64,000 bases of DNA from Streptomyces sp. Ru62 (GCF_002920615.1 NZ_PQSU01000015.1:171046-235045); one strand, 5' to 3'. Positions 1 to 8,274 are shown, numbered from the stretch's first letter. Numbers and translations are program-made. The notes: generated by a model not told the origin, from the letters alone.

Positions 1-2
1 CG

Positions 3-272
3 GCCAGCCTGATGCGGAACGAGCCACTGGCCGGAATCGACGGCGTGCCACCGGCGACCTACCTCGGCTCCGCCGACGACTATCTCGGGTATTCAGGGCG
101 CTGGCGGCTGCGCGGCGACGCGGTCGTCCACCACGTGGTCATCGGGTCGCACCGGCGGGTGGTGAACACCGAGCAGGTCAGGGAGGCCCTCCTGCACGAC
201 GGCGTGCTGCGGCTGCAGCGCCGCCTCGGGGGTCCGCACGCCTCTGTGGTGATGGACTGGCGACGCGTCTGA
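3..272 (+). CDS. lipocalin-like domain protein, 3' part only
   Basis: The reading frame is open from the left edge of the window, so this is the C-terminal ~89 residues of a gene that begins outside it. The visible part has the pattern of the Lipocalin_5 (lipocalin-like) family: an aromatic-Ser-Gly-Arg strand (YSGRWRL), an alternating HHVV strand and a closing strand (GVLRLQRR). In this family these strands build a small beta-barrel that can hold hydrophobic ligands. It lies upstream of and in the same direction as the SARP regulator, so it is probably part of the polyketide cluster, which then extends further left. The Met at position 12 is internal to the domain and is unlikely to be the true start. 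The exact function is unknown. Confidence 0.6.
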   Translation, partial: ASLMRNEPLAGIDGVPPATYLGSADDYLGYSGRWRLRGDAVVHHVVIGSHRRVVNTEQVREALLHDGVLRLQRRLGGPHASVVMDWRRV

Positions 273-400
273 CCCCCACTCCCCGTCGACCAACTCTTTG
301 CGAAGCCATGGGAATGCAAACACCATTCCAGGGGTAGGCGCCTACTCTGGTCGTATTTCAAACTCTTTACAGAGTCCGCGACGACGCCATGGAACGCTCG

Positions 401-430
401 TTGACACGGCTACTCGGACGGTCTTAGGCT
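401..430 (+). promoter_or_regulatory. sigma-70-like promoter for the SARP gene
   Basis: In the 322-bp gap before the SARP gene there is a perfect -35 hexamer TTGACA (401-406), followed 18 bp later by TAGGCT (425-430), a streptomycete-like -10. This would give a leader of roughly 155 nt. Just downstream, TTGAGCG (449-455) is identical to a heptamer in the putative SARP operator before the ketosynthase. A degenerate second copy (GTCAGCC, 460-466) lies 11 bp further on, so autoregulation is possible but weakly supported. No gene is visible in 273-594. Confidence 0.5.
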
Positions 431-594
431 CCAGCCGAAAACGAATACTTGAGCGAGCAGTCAGCCGTTGATGAATTCAATGGTGGATCAGAATTCTCGG
501 TTCGTGTCCGTTCCGTATTTTTGCGTTTGGCCGGTCGGCCATAACACCGAAATGGACGACCGTACGTACGCCGAGGTCTAGGGGGAAATCCACA

Positions 595-1380
595 GTGCTC
601 GGGGAGCTGATATGGGTCAATCTGCTCGGCCCGCTTGAGGTGAGCCACGCCCTGGGAACCGACGACACCCGCTTGCCCGTCAGAATCACCGCGACCAAGC
701 TCCGGCAGGTCCTCGCACTCCTGGCCGTCAACGCCGGCTCGACGGTGAGCGTGGAGCGCGTGATCGACGAGCTGTGGCCCGACGGTCCGCCCAACACGGT
801 CAAGACGATCGTGCAGACGTACGTCCACCAGCTTCGCAAGCTCTTCGACAAGAACTTCCACTCCGCCCGCGGCGCGGAGCTGCTGGTCACCCGGCCCGAC
901 GGGTACATGCTGGCCATGCCGGCCGACCACGTCGACGTCTTCCTGTTCCAGAGCCTCCTGGAGCGCAGCAGGAACGAGCTGCGCCGGAAGCAGCCCACCC
1001 GGGCCGCGGAACTGCTCCGTGAGGCCCTGAACCTGTACCGCGGCGCGATACCCGCGGACATCACCTCCGGACCGGCGCTGTACGGCCTCTCCGTCCTCCT
1101 GGAGGAACTCAGGCTGGAGGCGGTGTCGCTGCGGATCGAGGCCGACCTGGCGAACAACCGGCACCGGGAGATCGTCGGTGAACTCAGGTCCCTGGTCGCC
1201 ACCCACCGCCTGCACGAGGCGTTCTACATCAAACTCATGGAGGCGTTACACCGGTCGGGCCGCCGGGGGGACGCGCTGACCGTCTACCGCGATCTGCGCT
1301 GCGTGCTCGACGCCGAACTCGGCCTGAAACCCTCGCCGGAGGCGCGGAGGCTCCAGCACGAGATCCTGGTCAGCACATAG
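595..1380 (+). CDS. SARP-family transcriptional activator with a TTA codon
   Basis: A 261-residue Streptomyces antibiotic regulatory protein. Residues ~1-95 form the OmpR-like winged helix (FLxLLAVNAG region, then WPDGPPNTV and VHQLRKLF), and residues ~100-255 form the bacterial transcriptional activation domain with its YRG, EELRLEAV and LNxYRDLR-like helices. The length is that of small SARPs such as ActII-ORF4 and DnrI. The start is GTG, with GGGGG centred about 11 nt upstream. Leu218 is encoded by TTA (1246-1248), a codon that in Streptomyces needs the bldA tRNA, so translation is probably tied to development. It sits at the left end of the type II polyketide genes and is their likely pathway-specific activator; matching heptamer repeats lie before several cluster genes. 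Confidence 0.93.
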   Translation: MLGELIWVNLLGPLEVSHALGTDDTRLPVRITATKLRQVLALLAVNAGSTVSVERVIDELWPDGPPNTVKTIVQTYVHQLRKLFDKNFHSARGAELLVTRPDGYMLAMPADHVDVFLFQSLLERSRNELRRKQPTRAAELLREALNLYRGAIPADITSGPALYGLSVLLEELRLEAVSLRIEADLANNRHREIVGELRSLVATHRLHEAFYIKLMEALHRSGRRGDALTVYRDLRCVLDAELGLKPSPEARRLQHEILVST

Positions 1381-1402
1381 CGGCCGGCACAGCGCGTCGC
1401 GT

Positions 1403-1439
1403 CTGCCGTCTCGCCGGGGGCATCACCGGAAGACGGCAG
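1403..1439. terminator. bidirectional hairpin between SARP and kinase genes
   Basis: CTGCCGTCT (1403-1411) and AGACGGCAG (1431-1439) form a perfect 9-bp stem around a 19-nt loop that can itself pair (CCGG...CCGG). It lies in the 89-bp gap between two convergent genes, the usual place for a shared terminator. Confidence 0.55.
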
Positions 1440-1469
1440 TCCGCGTGCCCGCCGCGGCGGCCGGGGCGA

Positions 1470-2456
1470 TCAGCGGACGCCGGCCAGACGGGGCTCGATC
1501 GCGCGCGCCTCGGCGGTGCCGTAGGCGGCTTCGACCCGGCCGATCAGGTCGGCGGCCACCAGCTCGTACTCCTGGGTGCCGGTCGACTCCAGGACGACCG
1601 CGGCGATCGCACAGCCCAGGCGGGCGGCCCGCTCCTGCGGCCACTGCCAGGCGAGACCGGCCAGGAAGCCGGCCCGGAAGGCGTCACCGGCCCCGGTCGG
1701 GTCGGCGATCCGCCGGACGGGGACCGCGGGAACGGTCGTCGGGCGCCGTCCGCTCCGGGCGACGGACACCCCGCCCGCGCCGAGCGTCACCACCCACCGC
1801 CCGACCCGCTCCAGGACCTCCCGCTCGGTCCAGCCGGTGCGCTCCCGCAGCAGCGCGGCCTCGTACTCGTTGGTGAACAGCAGCCAGGCACCGTCGACCA
1901 GCCGGCGGACCTGCTCGCGGTCCAGCCGGGCGAGCTGCTGCGAGGGGTCGGCCGCGACGGCGACGCCCAGGCGGTGCGCGGTGCGGGTGTGACGGAGCAT
2001 CGCCTCGGGGTCGTCCGCGCCGACGAGCACCACGTCCAGGCCACGGGCTGCCCGCCCGGCGACGGCGGCGAGGTCGATGTGGCGGGCTTCGGCCATGGCG
2101 CCGGCGTAGAACGTGGCGATCTGGTTCTGGTCGGCGTCGGTGGTGCAGATGAAACGCGCGGTGTGCAGCGCGGCGCTGAGCCGCACCGGCGTGGTGTCCA
2201 CCCCGGCGGCCCGCAGCCAGGCGCTGTACTCGGCGAAGTCGGGGCCCGCGGCGCCCACGAGCAGCGGGGTCAGCCCCAACCGGGCCAGGCCGTAGGCGAT
2301 GTTCGCGCCCACGCCGCCGCGCCGTACCTCCAACCGGTCGGCGAGGAAGGAGAGCGAGACCTTGTCCAGCCGGTCGGCGAGCAACTGGTCGGGGAAACGG
2401 CCGGGGAAGGTCATGAGGTGGTCGGTCGCGATGGACCCTGCTACGGCGATCCGCAC
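1470..2456 (-). CDS. adenosine kinase (PfkB/ribokinase superfamily)
   Basis: A 328-residue PfkB-family kinase. The N-terminal VAGSIATDHLM and FPGRFPDQLL, the RRGGVGANIA glycine motif, and the C-terminal DPTGAGDAFRAGF anion-hole/catalytic motif (Asp258 as base) closely resemble the mycobacterial adenosine kinase AdoK. It would phosphorylate adenosine to AMP. The start is GTG preceded by AGGAG at 6-nt spacing. Its place inside a cluster with two SAM-dependent O-methyltransferases suggests it clears the adenosine released from S-adenosylhomocysteine; that role is inference. It could instead be a sugar kinase of the same fold, but the similarity to AdoK makes adenosine the best substrate guess. 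Confidence 0.85.
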   Translation of the reverse strand: MRIAVAGSIATDHLMTFPGRFPDQLLADRLDKVSLSFLADRLEVRRGGVGANIAYGLARLGLTPLLVGAAGPDFAEYSAWLRAAGVDTTPVRLSAALHTARFICTTDADQNQIATFYAGAMAEARHIDLAAVAGRAARGLDVVLVGADDPEAMLRHTRTAHRLGVAVAADPSQQLARLDREQVRRLVDGAWLLFTNEYEAALLRERTGWTEREVLERVGRWVVTLGAGGVSVARSGRRPTTVPAVPVRRIADPTGAGDAFRAGFLAGLAWQWPQERAARLGCAIAAVVLESTGTQEYELVAADLIGRVEAAYGTAEARAIEPRLAGVR

Positions 2457-2879
2457 GGGATGCTCCTGTCGGTGAGGGGGCGGGCCGCGGCACCGGCGTC
2501 CGGCCGGAACTTCGTTGCCCGCGGGGTGACTCGGGATGACCGGGGCGTGGCGCGGCGGGGTGGCCGGTGGCGGTGGAGCGGCCGGTCAGGTTCCGGCGGC
2601 GGCCCGCGGGGCGCCGACGCGGTCGGCGCGTTCCCCGACGCCGCCGGGCAGTCCGCGGCCGAGGGGGCCGCACGCCGCGGTCCGTCCATGGACGGGTCGC
2701 AGCAGGTTCCGGTCGCTGTCCGGAGGAGGCGGATGCCGGCCCCGGCGATGGGCACCCGGCCGGTGGTGAACGGGCGGCGGGGCACCGGGCGTCTCCCGGG
2801 CGGGCGAGGGGTGGTGGGGCGTCAGGTGACGCTTCGCACCGCGTCGGCGGGCGCCGGGGCGGCCGGGGTGCGCGGCGCG
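2457..2879. other. 423-bp gap between kinase and carboxylase genes
   Basis: No convincing gene is seen on either strand: the possible frames lack family-like motifs and good start sites. The stretch is very GC-rich. It holds one perfect 14-bp palindrome, CCGTCCATGGACGG (2682-2695), of unknown role. The kinase may share the carboxylase transcript or have a promoter here; no clear -10/-35 was found. Confidence 0.4.
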
Positions 2880-3212
2880 TCAGACGACGGTCTGCCAGCT
2901 GTGGGGGGCGGCGAACGTCCGGACGGGGTTCCACCGGGCGGCGGCCGGCAGCGCGACGGTCTCGACCGGCCGGGCACCGGCGGGGTGGGCCAGGGCCAGC
3001 AGGGCCACGACCACCGCGGCCAGTTCACCGGGCTCGGCGTGGCCCCGCTCGACGCGCAGGAGCGGCTGCCCGGCGGCGGGGGCGAGGGCGGGGGGTCCCA
3101 CTTCGGCCACCGCGGAGGCGGCGCCGGGTCCCGCGTCCGCGGACGCGGACGCCTCCCGCCCTTCGGGCGCCGGGGACGACGCATGTGCTCGGGACGTGTG
3201 CGACGAGGGCAT
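2880..3212 (-). CDS. accE: acyl-CoA carboxylase epsilon subunit
   Basis: A 110-residue small protein. The N-terminal half is a disordered Ala/Ser/Pro stretch. Residues ~50-75 (LLRVERGHAEPGELAAV) are the hallmark of actinobacterial AccE/PccE, and the C-terminus (WNPVRTFAAPHSWQ) is the second conserved block. In the family, epsilon binds the beta hexamer and raises carboxylase activity. The start is ATG with AGGAA 6 nt upstream, 20 nt downstream of the beta-subunit stop, so the two are cotranscribed. A second frame overlaps it at high GC, but only this frame carries the AccE motif. Confidence 0.85.
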   Translation of the reverse strand: MPSSHTSRAHASSPAPEGREASASADAGPGAASAVAEVGPPALAPAAGQPLLRVERGHAEPGELAAVVVALLALAHPAGARPVETVALPAAARWNPVRTFAAPHSWQTVV

Positions 3213-3232
3213 GGCGGCTTCCTGGGAGGGGG

Positions 3233-4807
3233 TCACTGGGGCGGGTTGCCGTGTTTGCGGGAGGGCAGGTCCGCGTGTTTGGTGCGGAGCGCGGCCAGCG
3301 CGGACGCCAGCACGGCACGCGTCCGCGCCGGGTCGATCACGTCGTCGACCAGGCCGCGCTCGGCGGCGTAGTAGGGGTGCATCAGCTCGGCCTTGTACTC
3401 CTTGACCAGCCGGGCCCGCATCACCTCCGGGTCGTCCGCCTCCGCGATCTGCCGCCGGAAGATCACGTTCGCCGCGCCCTCGGCGCCCATGACCGCGATC
3501 TCGTTGGTCGGCCACGCGAAGGTCAGGTCCGCCCCGATCGACTGCGAGTCCATCACGATGTACGCGCCGCCGTACGCCTTGCGCAGGACCACCGAGACGC
3601 GCGGCACGGTCGCGTCGCAGTACGCGTAGAGCAGCTTGGCGCCGTGCCGGATGATCCCGCCGTGCTCCTGCTCCACTCCCGGCAGGAACCCGGGAACGTC
3701 CAGCAGGGTGACGATCGGAACGTTGAAGGCGTCGCACATCCGCACGAACCGCGCCGCCTTCTCGGACGCCTCGATGTCCAGCACGCCCGCCAGCGAAGCG
3801 GGCTGGTTGGCGACCAGCCCGACCACCTGCCCGCCGAGTCGGGCGAGCGCGCAGATGATGTTGGTGGCCCACCGCTCGTGGACCTCCAGGTACTCCCCCT
3901 CGTCGACGATCTCCTCGATCACCCGGCGCATGTCGTAGGAGCGGTTGCCGTCTGCGGGCACCAGGTCCAGCAGCGCCTCGGCGCGCCGGTCCACCGGGTC
4001 CGCCGGGTCCGCGGCCGGAGGGTTCTCCCGGTTGTTGGCCGGCAGCAGCGACAGCAGGTACCGCACCTCCTCCAGACACGTCGGCTCGTCGTCGTGGACG
4101 AAGTGCGCCACACCCGACACCTCGGCGTGCACGTCCGCACCGCCCAGGCCGTTCTGGCTGATCTGCTCCCCGGTCACGGCCTGCACCACGTCGGGGCCGG
4201 TGATGAACATCTGCGAGGTGTCGCGGACCATGAACACGAAGTCCGTCAGCGCCGGCGCGTACGCCGCCCCGCCCGCACACGGGCCCAGCATCACCGAGAT
4301 CTGCGGGATCACGCCGGACGCCCGGGTGTTCCGCCGGAAGATGCCTCCGTAGCCGGCCAGCGCGGACACGCCCTCCTGGATGCGGGCCCCGGCACCGTCG
4401 TTCAGCGACACCAGCGGCGCACCGGCCGACACGGCCATGTCCATGATCTTGTGGATCTTCGCCGCGTGCGCCTCGCCCAGCGCACCGCCGAAGATCCGGA
4501 AGTCGTGCGCGTACACGAACACCGTGCGGCCGTGCACCGTCCCCCACCCCGTGATCACCCCGTCGGTGTAGGGACGCTTCGCCTCCAGTCCGAACCCGGT
4601 CGCCCGGTGCCGGCGCAACTGCTCCACCTCGTGGAAGGAGCCCTCGTCCAGCAGCAGGCCGATGCGCTCACGCGCCGTCAGCTTCCCCTTGGCCCGTTGC
4701 GCCTCGGTCGCCTTGTCACCGGGACCGCGCTCCGCCTCCGCGCGCAGGAGACCCAGTTCGGCCACCCGTCCGCGCGTGCTGCCGACGTCCGGCGTCACAT
4801 GTGCCAC
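3233..4807 (-). CDS. accB: acetyl/acyl-CoA carboxylase beta subunit (carboxyltransferase)
   Basis: About 524 residues. The N-terminal carboxyltransferase domain (residues ~25-270, oxyanion motif MLGPCAGGAAYAPAL) and C-terminal domain (~280-520, GGIIRHGAKLLYAY and GGAYIVMD) are both intact. It transfers carboxylate from biotinylated alpha subunit to acyl-CoA. Ile417 in GGAYIVMD occupies the position where propionyl-specific PccB has Asp and acetyl-specific AccB has Ile, so malonyl-CoA is the likely product. That fits a polyketide extender supply role. The alpha/biotin subunit is not in the window and presumably comes from elsewhere in the genome. The start is GTG at 4807; GTG at 4798, with AGAGG 8 nt upstream, is equally plausible. 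Confidence 0.93.
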   Translation of the reverse strand: MAHVTPDVGSTRGRVAELGLLRAEAERGPGDKATEAQRAKGKLTARERIGLLLDEGSFHEVEQLRRHRATGFGLEAKRPYTDGVITGWGTVHGRTVFVYAHDFRIFGGALGEAHAAKIHKIMDMAVSAGAPLVSLNDGAGARIQEGVSALAGYGGIFRRNTRASGVIPQISVMLGPCAGGAAYAPALTDFVFMVRDTSQMFITGPDVVQAVTGEQISQNGLGGADVHAEVSGVAHFVHDDEPTCLEEVRYLLSLLPANNRENPPAADPADPVDRRAEALLDLVPADGNRSYDMRRVIEEIVDEGEYLEVHERWATNIICALARLGGQVVGLVANQPASLAGVLDIEASEKAARFVRMCDAFNVPIVTLLDVPGFLPGVEQEHGGIIRHGAKLLYAYCDATVPRVSVVLRKAYGGAYIVMDSQSIGADLTFAWPTNEIAVMGAEGAANVIFRRQIAEADDPEVMRARLVKEYKAELMHPYYAAERGLVDDVIDPARTRAVLASALAALRTKHADLPSRKHGNPPQ

Positions 4808-4845
4808 CTCTCGTCCTCTCTCCCCGGGCGGGCGCGCCCCGGGCG

Positions 4846-5064
4846 TCAGGCCGTGTCGCGTATCTGGCGTTCCCAGGCCCTCTCGGCCCGGCTCAGGGGG
4901 ATGTCGGGGCGTACCCGTTCCGGATGGCGCTCCCCGGGCGCCGCGCCCGCGGGCCCGGCCCCGGAAACCTCCGGAACGGCGATCCACATTTCTCCGTAGG
5001 CCACCACGTTCCGCCAGACGGAACGCAGACAGGCGAGGGCAATGGATTTCAGTGGGCGCAGCAC
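4846..5064 (-). CDS. small DUF6059-like protein
   Basis: A 72-residue protein directly upstream of the carboxylase beta gene and in the same direction (38-nt gap). An amphipathic N-terminal helix (VWRNVVAYGEMWI) is followed by a Gly/Pro linker and a conserved-looking tail (HPERVRPDIPLSRAER, then WERQI). This matches my recollection of DUF6059 proteins, short actinobacterial proteins of unknown function often found beside antibiotic or acyl-CoA carboxylase genes. The start is GTG, preceded by AAGGGG. It may be a carboxylase accessory factor, but that is inferred from position only. Confidence 0.6.
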   Translation of the reverse strand: MLRPLKSIALACLRSVWRNVVAYGEMWIAVPEVSGAGPAGAAPGERHPERVRPDIPLSRAERAWERQIRDTA

Positions 5065-5111
5065 GTCGGGCCCCTTTTCGACGGAACGACGGAACGACGC
5101 TAACGGGTCCC

Positions 5112-5140
5112 GCTATAGCAGGGCTCAGAAAGCGGTTCAG
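5112..5140 (-). promoter_or_regulatory. promoter and imperfect SARP-type repeats for the carboxylase operon
   Basis: Read on the minus strand: CTGAACC (5140-5134), 5 nt, CTGAGCC (5128-5122), 4 nt, TATAGC (5117-5112). CTGAAC and TATAGC are 17 bp apart, so they can also be read as -35/-10. The layout resembles the repeats before the cupin and O-methyltransferase 2 genes, though the spacing here is 12 bp rather than 11. It lies ~50 bp upstream of the DUF6059-like start. Confidence 0.45.
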
Positions 5141-5262
5141 CGGCCTGCCGGAGACGGAAGCGCAGGTGAGCGGCGGTTCCGGGGGGTCGCTCCAGCGAGA
5201 ATATTGCCGTCGTGCAGCATCGCTTTAATGCGTCCACCGGCCGTACGGCTAGCATCTCGGGC

Positions 5263-6318
5263 ATGGAATATCGACAGCTCGGCAATTCCGGTCTCCGGGT
5301 TTCCGTCCTGACCCTGGGCACGATGACATTCGGCGGGCGCGGTGTTTTCGCGAAGGTGGGCCGGGCCGACCTCACCGAGGCGAGCCGGCAGATCGACCGC
5401 GCGCTGGACGCGGGCGTCAACCTGATCGACACGGCCGACTCCTACTCCGGCGGTCTGTCGGAGGAGATCGTCGGCCGGGCGATGAAGGGGCGCCTGGACC
5501 GCGCCCTGATCGCCACGAAGGCCCGCATGCCCACCGGGACCGGCCCCAACGACGCGGGCCTGTCCCGCCACCACCTGATCCAGGCGTGCGAGGCGAGCCT
5601 GCGCCGGCTGGGCACCGACCACATCGACCTCTACCAGGTGCACGCGTGGGACGGCCTGACGCCGCTGGAGGAGACGCTCTCCGCCCTGGACGCCCTGGTG
5701 CGCGCCGGCAAGATCCGGTACGTCGGCTGCTCCAACTACTCCGGCTGGCACCTGATGAAGGCGCTCGGGGTCTCCGACCGGACCGGCACGGCGCGGTTCG
5801 TCAGCCAGCAGATCCACTACTCGCTCCAGGCCCGGGAAGCCGAGTACGAACTGCTCCCGATCGCCGTCGACCAGGGCCTCGGCGTCCTGGCGTGGAGCCC
5901 GCTGGCCGGCGGGCTGCTGTCCGGCAAGTACCGCCGGGGCGTGGAGCCGCCCGCGGGTTCCCGGCGCCTGAGCGGCTGGGACGAGCCGCCGGTGCGCGAC
6001 GAGGACCGACTGTACGCCGTCGTGGACGCGCTGGTTTCCCTCGCGCGGGACCGGGACGCGACCCCGGCGCAGGTGGCCCTCGCCTGGCTGCTGTCCCGGC
6101 CGGCCGTGACCTCGCTGGTGATCGGTGTGCGCAGCGAGGAGCAGCTCGACCAGAACCTGCGCGCCGCCGACCTGGTCCTGGAGCCTGCCGAGCTGGAGCG
6201 GCTGGACGAGGTGAGCGCCCCGCCGCTGCCGTACCCGTACTGGCACCAGGCGAAGATCGCCTCCGACCGGCTGGGCCCGGCCGACCTGACGCTGCTCGGC
6301 CCCTATCTGCGCCGGTAG
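5263..6318 (+). CDS. aldo-keto reductase
   Basis: A 351-residue (alpha/beta)8-barrel NADPH-dependent reductase. It begins with the standard YRQLGNSGLRVS strand. The catalytic residues are visible: Asp and Tyr in NLIDTADSYSGG, Lys in LIATKARM and His in LYQVHAWDG. The cofactor-binding region is SPLAGGLLSGKY, and the C-terminal SLVIGVRSEEQL is also present. Such enzymes reduce ketones or aldehydes to alcohols. The start is ATG at 5263, with no clear ribosome-binding site; TAGCAT (5249-5254) just upstream suggests a leaderless mRNA. An earlier GTG adds 17 unconserved residues. It is divergent from the carboxylase genes and probably tailors the polyketide. Confidence 0.87.
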   Translation: MEYRQLGNSGLRVSVLTLGTMTFGGRGVFAKVGRADLTEASRQIDRALDAGVNLIDTADSYSGGLSEEIVGRAMKGRLDRALIATKARMPTGTGPNDAGLSRHHLIQACEASLRRLGTDHIDLYQVHAWDGLTPLEETLSALDALVRAGKIRYVGCSNYSGWHLMKALGVSDRTGTARFVSQQIHYSLQAREAEYELLPIAVDQGLGVLAWSPLAGGLLSGKYRRGVEPPAGSRRLSGWDEPPVRDEDRLYAVVDALVSLARDRDATPAQVALAWLLSRPAVTSLVIGVRSEEQLDQNLRAADLVLEPAELERLDEVSAPPLPYPYWHQAKIASDRLGPADLTLLGPYLRR

Positions 6319-6331
6319 CACCGGGGTGGTG

Positions 6332-6374
6332 ACAGCGGCGCGCCGCCGGCCCGGTGCCGGCGGCGCGCCGCTGT
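6332..6374. terminator. strong bidirectional hairpin terminator
   Basis: A perfect 19-bp inverted repeat (6332-6350 with 6356-6374) closes a 5-nt loop (CCGGT) in the 76-bp gap between convergent aldo-keto reductase and oxidoreductase genes. There is no U-tract, as is common in Streptomyces. It should stop transcription in both directions. Confidence 0.8.
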
Positions 6375-6394
6375 CGTGTGCGGGGGCCGGGGGC

Positions 6395-7207
6395 TCAGGT
6401 GACGGAGTCCCGCCAGCTCACCATGTCCTTCAGGGACGACAGGTCGTACCCGGCGTCCGTCGGCTTGACCTCCGTGACGAAGAGGGTGACGCCTTCGGCC
6501 CGCAGCGCGTCGGCCTGGGCGGGGCCGCTCCAGTTGGCGGCCCGCTCGATCGCGTCGGCGTCCCGGCCGGCCGCCGCGGCGTGCTGCTTGACGAGGTCGT
6601 TCTTGCGGCGGAAGGTCTCCAGGTCCAGTCCGCAGTGCCAGATGTCGGCGTACCGCCCGACGACCGGCAGGGTACGGCGTTCACCGCCGCCGCCGATGAG
6701 GAGCGGGATCTTCCGCAGGGGTGGCGGGGTCAGGTGTCCCAGCCGGTGCTCGATGCGCCGGACGCCCTCGGTGAAGAGGTCCATCCGGGACCTGAGGGTC
6801 CCGTAGGAGTAGCCGTAGGCCGTGTAGTCCTTCTCGTACCAGCCGGCGCCGACGCCGAGGACGAGCCGGCCGCCGCTGATGTGGTCGACGGTACGGGCCA
6901 TGTCGGCGAGCAGGTCGGGGTTGCGGTAGCCGATGCCGGTGACGAGCAGGCCGATCTCCACCCGGCTGGTGATCTCCGCCCACGACGCGAGCGACGTCCA
7001 GCCCTCGAAGTTGGTGACGTCGGGCTGCACCGGGGCGATCTCGATGCCCTCCGGGCCGCGGCGCACCCACGGCTTGTGGAAGTGGTCGTAGCCGAAGACG
7101 GCGTCGGCGCCCATCTCCTCGGCCCGCAGCACCGCCGCGCGCCAGGTCGCGTAGTCGGGGGCGCCGCCGGGCCACAGATGGGCGGCGACGCGGACGGGAC
7201 GGGTCAT
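6395..7207 (-). CDS. luciferase-like (LLM) F420/flavin-dependent oxidoreductase
   Basis: A 270-residue LLM-fold protein. Key segments are VAAHLWPGGAPDYATW at the N-terminus, GADAVFGYDHF, SRVEIGLLVTGIGYRNP, then GGRLVLGVGAGWYEKDY, the signature of F420-dependent members, and LIGGGGERRTLP. It probably catalyses hydride transfer between a cluster intermediate and F420 (or FMN); the substrate is unknown. Its ATG overlaps the stop of the upstream O-methyltransferase gene by 4 nt (ATGA), so the two are translationally coupled. It is the last gene of the leftward tailoring operon and ends at a strong hairpin. Confidence 0.85.
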   Translation of the reverse strand: MTRPVRVAAHLWPGGAPDYATWRAAVLRAEEMGADAVFGYDHFHKPWVRRGPEGIEIAPVQPDVTNFEGWTSLASWAEITSRVEIGLLVTGIGYRNPDLLADMARTVDHISGGRLVLGVGAGWYEKDYTAYGYSYGTLRSRMDLFTEGVRRIEHRLGHLTPPPLRKIPLLIGGGGERRTLPVVGRYADIWHCGLDLETFRRKNDLVKQHAAAAGRDADAIERAANWSGPAQADALRAEGVTLFVTEVKPTDAGYDLSSLKDMVSWRDSVT

Positions 7208-8274
7208 GCGGTCTTGGTGGCGGACAGGATGCCGTGGACGACGAACGTGCCGGGCGGCATCGTGGCGCGGTCCTGGGTGAGGGTCCGGGTCACCTCGAAG
7301 CCGCACTCCTCCAGCCAGGCGCGGTAGGTGGACATCTTCTGCGGGCCGCCCTGGCCCATGGTGCAGCCGAGGAAGAAGGCGGGGAAGAAGTCGATGTCGA
7401 CGTTGTCGTCGCCCTTGACGTCCTCCGGGTAGACCGGGACCAGGATGTGGACCTGCCCGCCGGCCGGCAGCGCCCCGTGCACCCCGCGCAGGATCTTGAA
7501 CACCTGGTCCTTGTCGAACATGTCCAGGAAGTGCTTGACCAGAGCGACGTCGAAGCCCGTGGGGACGGACTCGAAGACGTCACCGCCGATGAAGGAGCAG
7601 TGCTCGGCGACGCCGTGCGCCCGGAAGTTCTCCAGGCACTCGCTCTCCTTCTCGGGCAGGTCGAAGGTGGTCACGTGCAGTCCGGGCGACTCCTTCCGGC
7701 GGTACGTCAGGATGGCGCCCAGGCCGGTGTTGCCGGCGACGTCGAGCACCCGGGAGCCGGCCGGGATGTCGACGTTGGCGAAGAACCAGGTGTCGATGTA
7801 CTCGGTGACGTTGTCCATCAGCGTCGCCCACGACTCGCGCAGGTCCTTGTGCTCGGCGACGGCTCCGTACAGGTTGCCCTGGTACCCGTAGAGCTTCTCC
7901 AGGCCGACGACCGTCCCGGTCTGCACGCTCTCGGTGAGGTAGAAGACCTGCCGGAGCATGACCACCTTGATCATGTTCATCAGGGTCAGCAGGCGCTGCA
8001 CGTCCGCCTGGTCCACGCGGGCGAGCGAGTCGAGGGAGTACCGGCCGGACGCCTCGTCGTGCGCGACGAAGCCCTCCTTGACCGGCAGGAGCAGCAGTTG
8101 TTCCACGGCGTCGGGGCGGGTCCCGACGGCGGCGCCGAGCTGGGCCGCGGTCAGGGCGCCGTGCTCCCGGAGTTCGTCGATGAGGCCGAGTTCGAAGACG
8201 CTCAGCAGGTTCATGAACCTGGCCGGGCCCACCATGTAGTCGCGAAAGCGCTCGAACGTGAGGTCCGCGGTCAT
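7204..8274 (-). CDS. SAM-dependent O-methyltransferase 1
   Basis: A 356-residue protein of the Methyltransf_2 type. An N-terminal winged-helix dimerisation domain (~1-105, with FMNLLSVFELGLIDELREHG and LTAAQLGAAVGTRPDAVEQL) is followed by a Rossmann methyltransferase domain whose SAM motif is VLDVAGNTGLGA (~residue 178), with FDLPEKE and GGDVFESVPTGFDV after it. The family methylates phenolic or carboxyl oxygens of aromatic natural products. The ATG at 8274 is preceded by AAGGGA. It is 41 nt behind the cupin gene and overlaps the downstream oxidoreductase. The usual Gly of motif I (VGGG) is VAGN here, a mild deviation. Confidence 0.88.
   Translation of the reverse strand: MTADLTFERFRDYMVGPARFMNLLSVFELGLIDELREHGALTAAQLGAAVGTRPDAVEQLLLLPVKEGFVAHDEASGRYSLDSLARVDQADVQRLLTLMNMIKVVMLRQVFYLTESVQTGTVVGLEKLYGYQGNLYGAVAEHKDLRESWATLMDNVTEYIDTWFFANVDIPAGSRVLDVAGNTGLGAILTYRRKESPGLHVTTFDLPEKESECLENFRAHGVAEHCSFIGGDVFESVPTGFDVALVKHFLDMFDKDQVFKILRGVHGALPAGGQVHILVPVYPEDVKGDDNVDIDFFPAFFLGCTMGQGGPQKMSTYRAWLEECGFEVTRTLTQDRATMPPGTFVVHGILSATKTA

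Noticed and set aside
2441..2785. 114-residue minus-strand frame upstream of the kinase
   Set aside because: Arg/Pro/Ala-rich with no motif, overlaps the kinase leader and lacks a convincing start.
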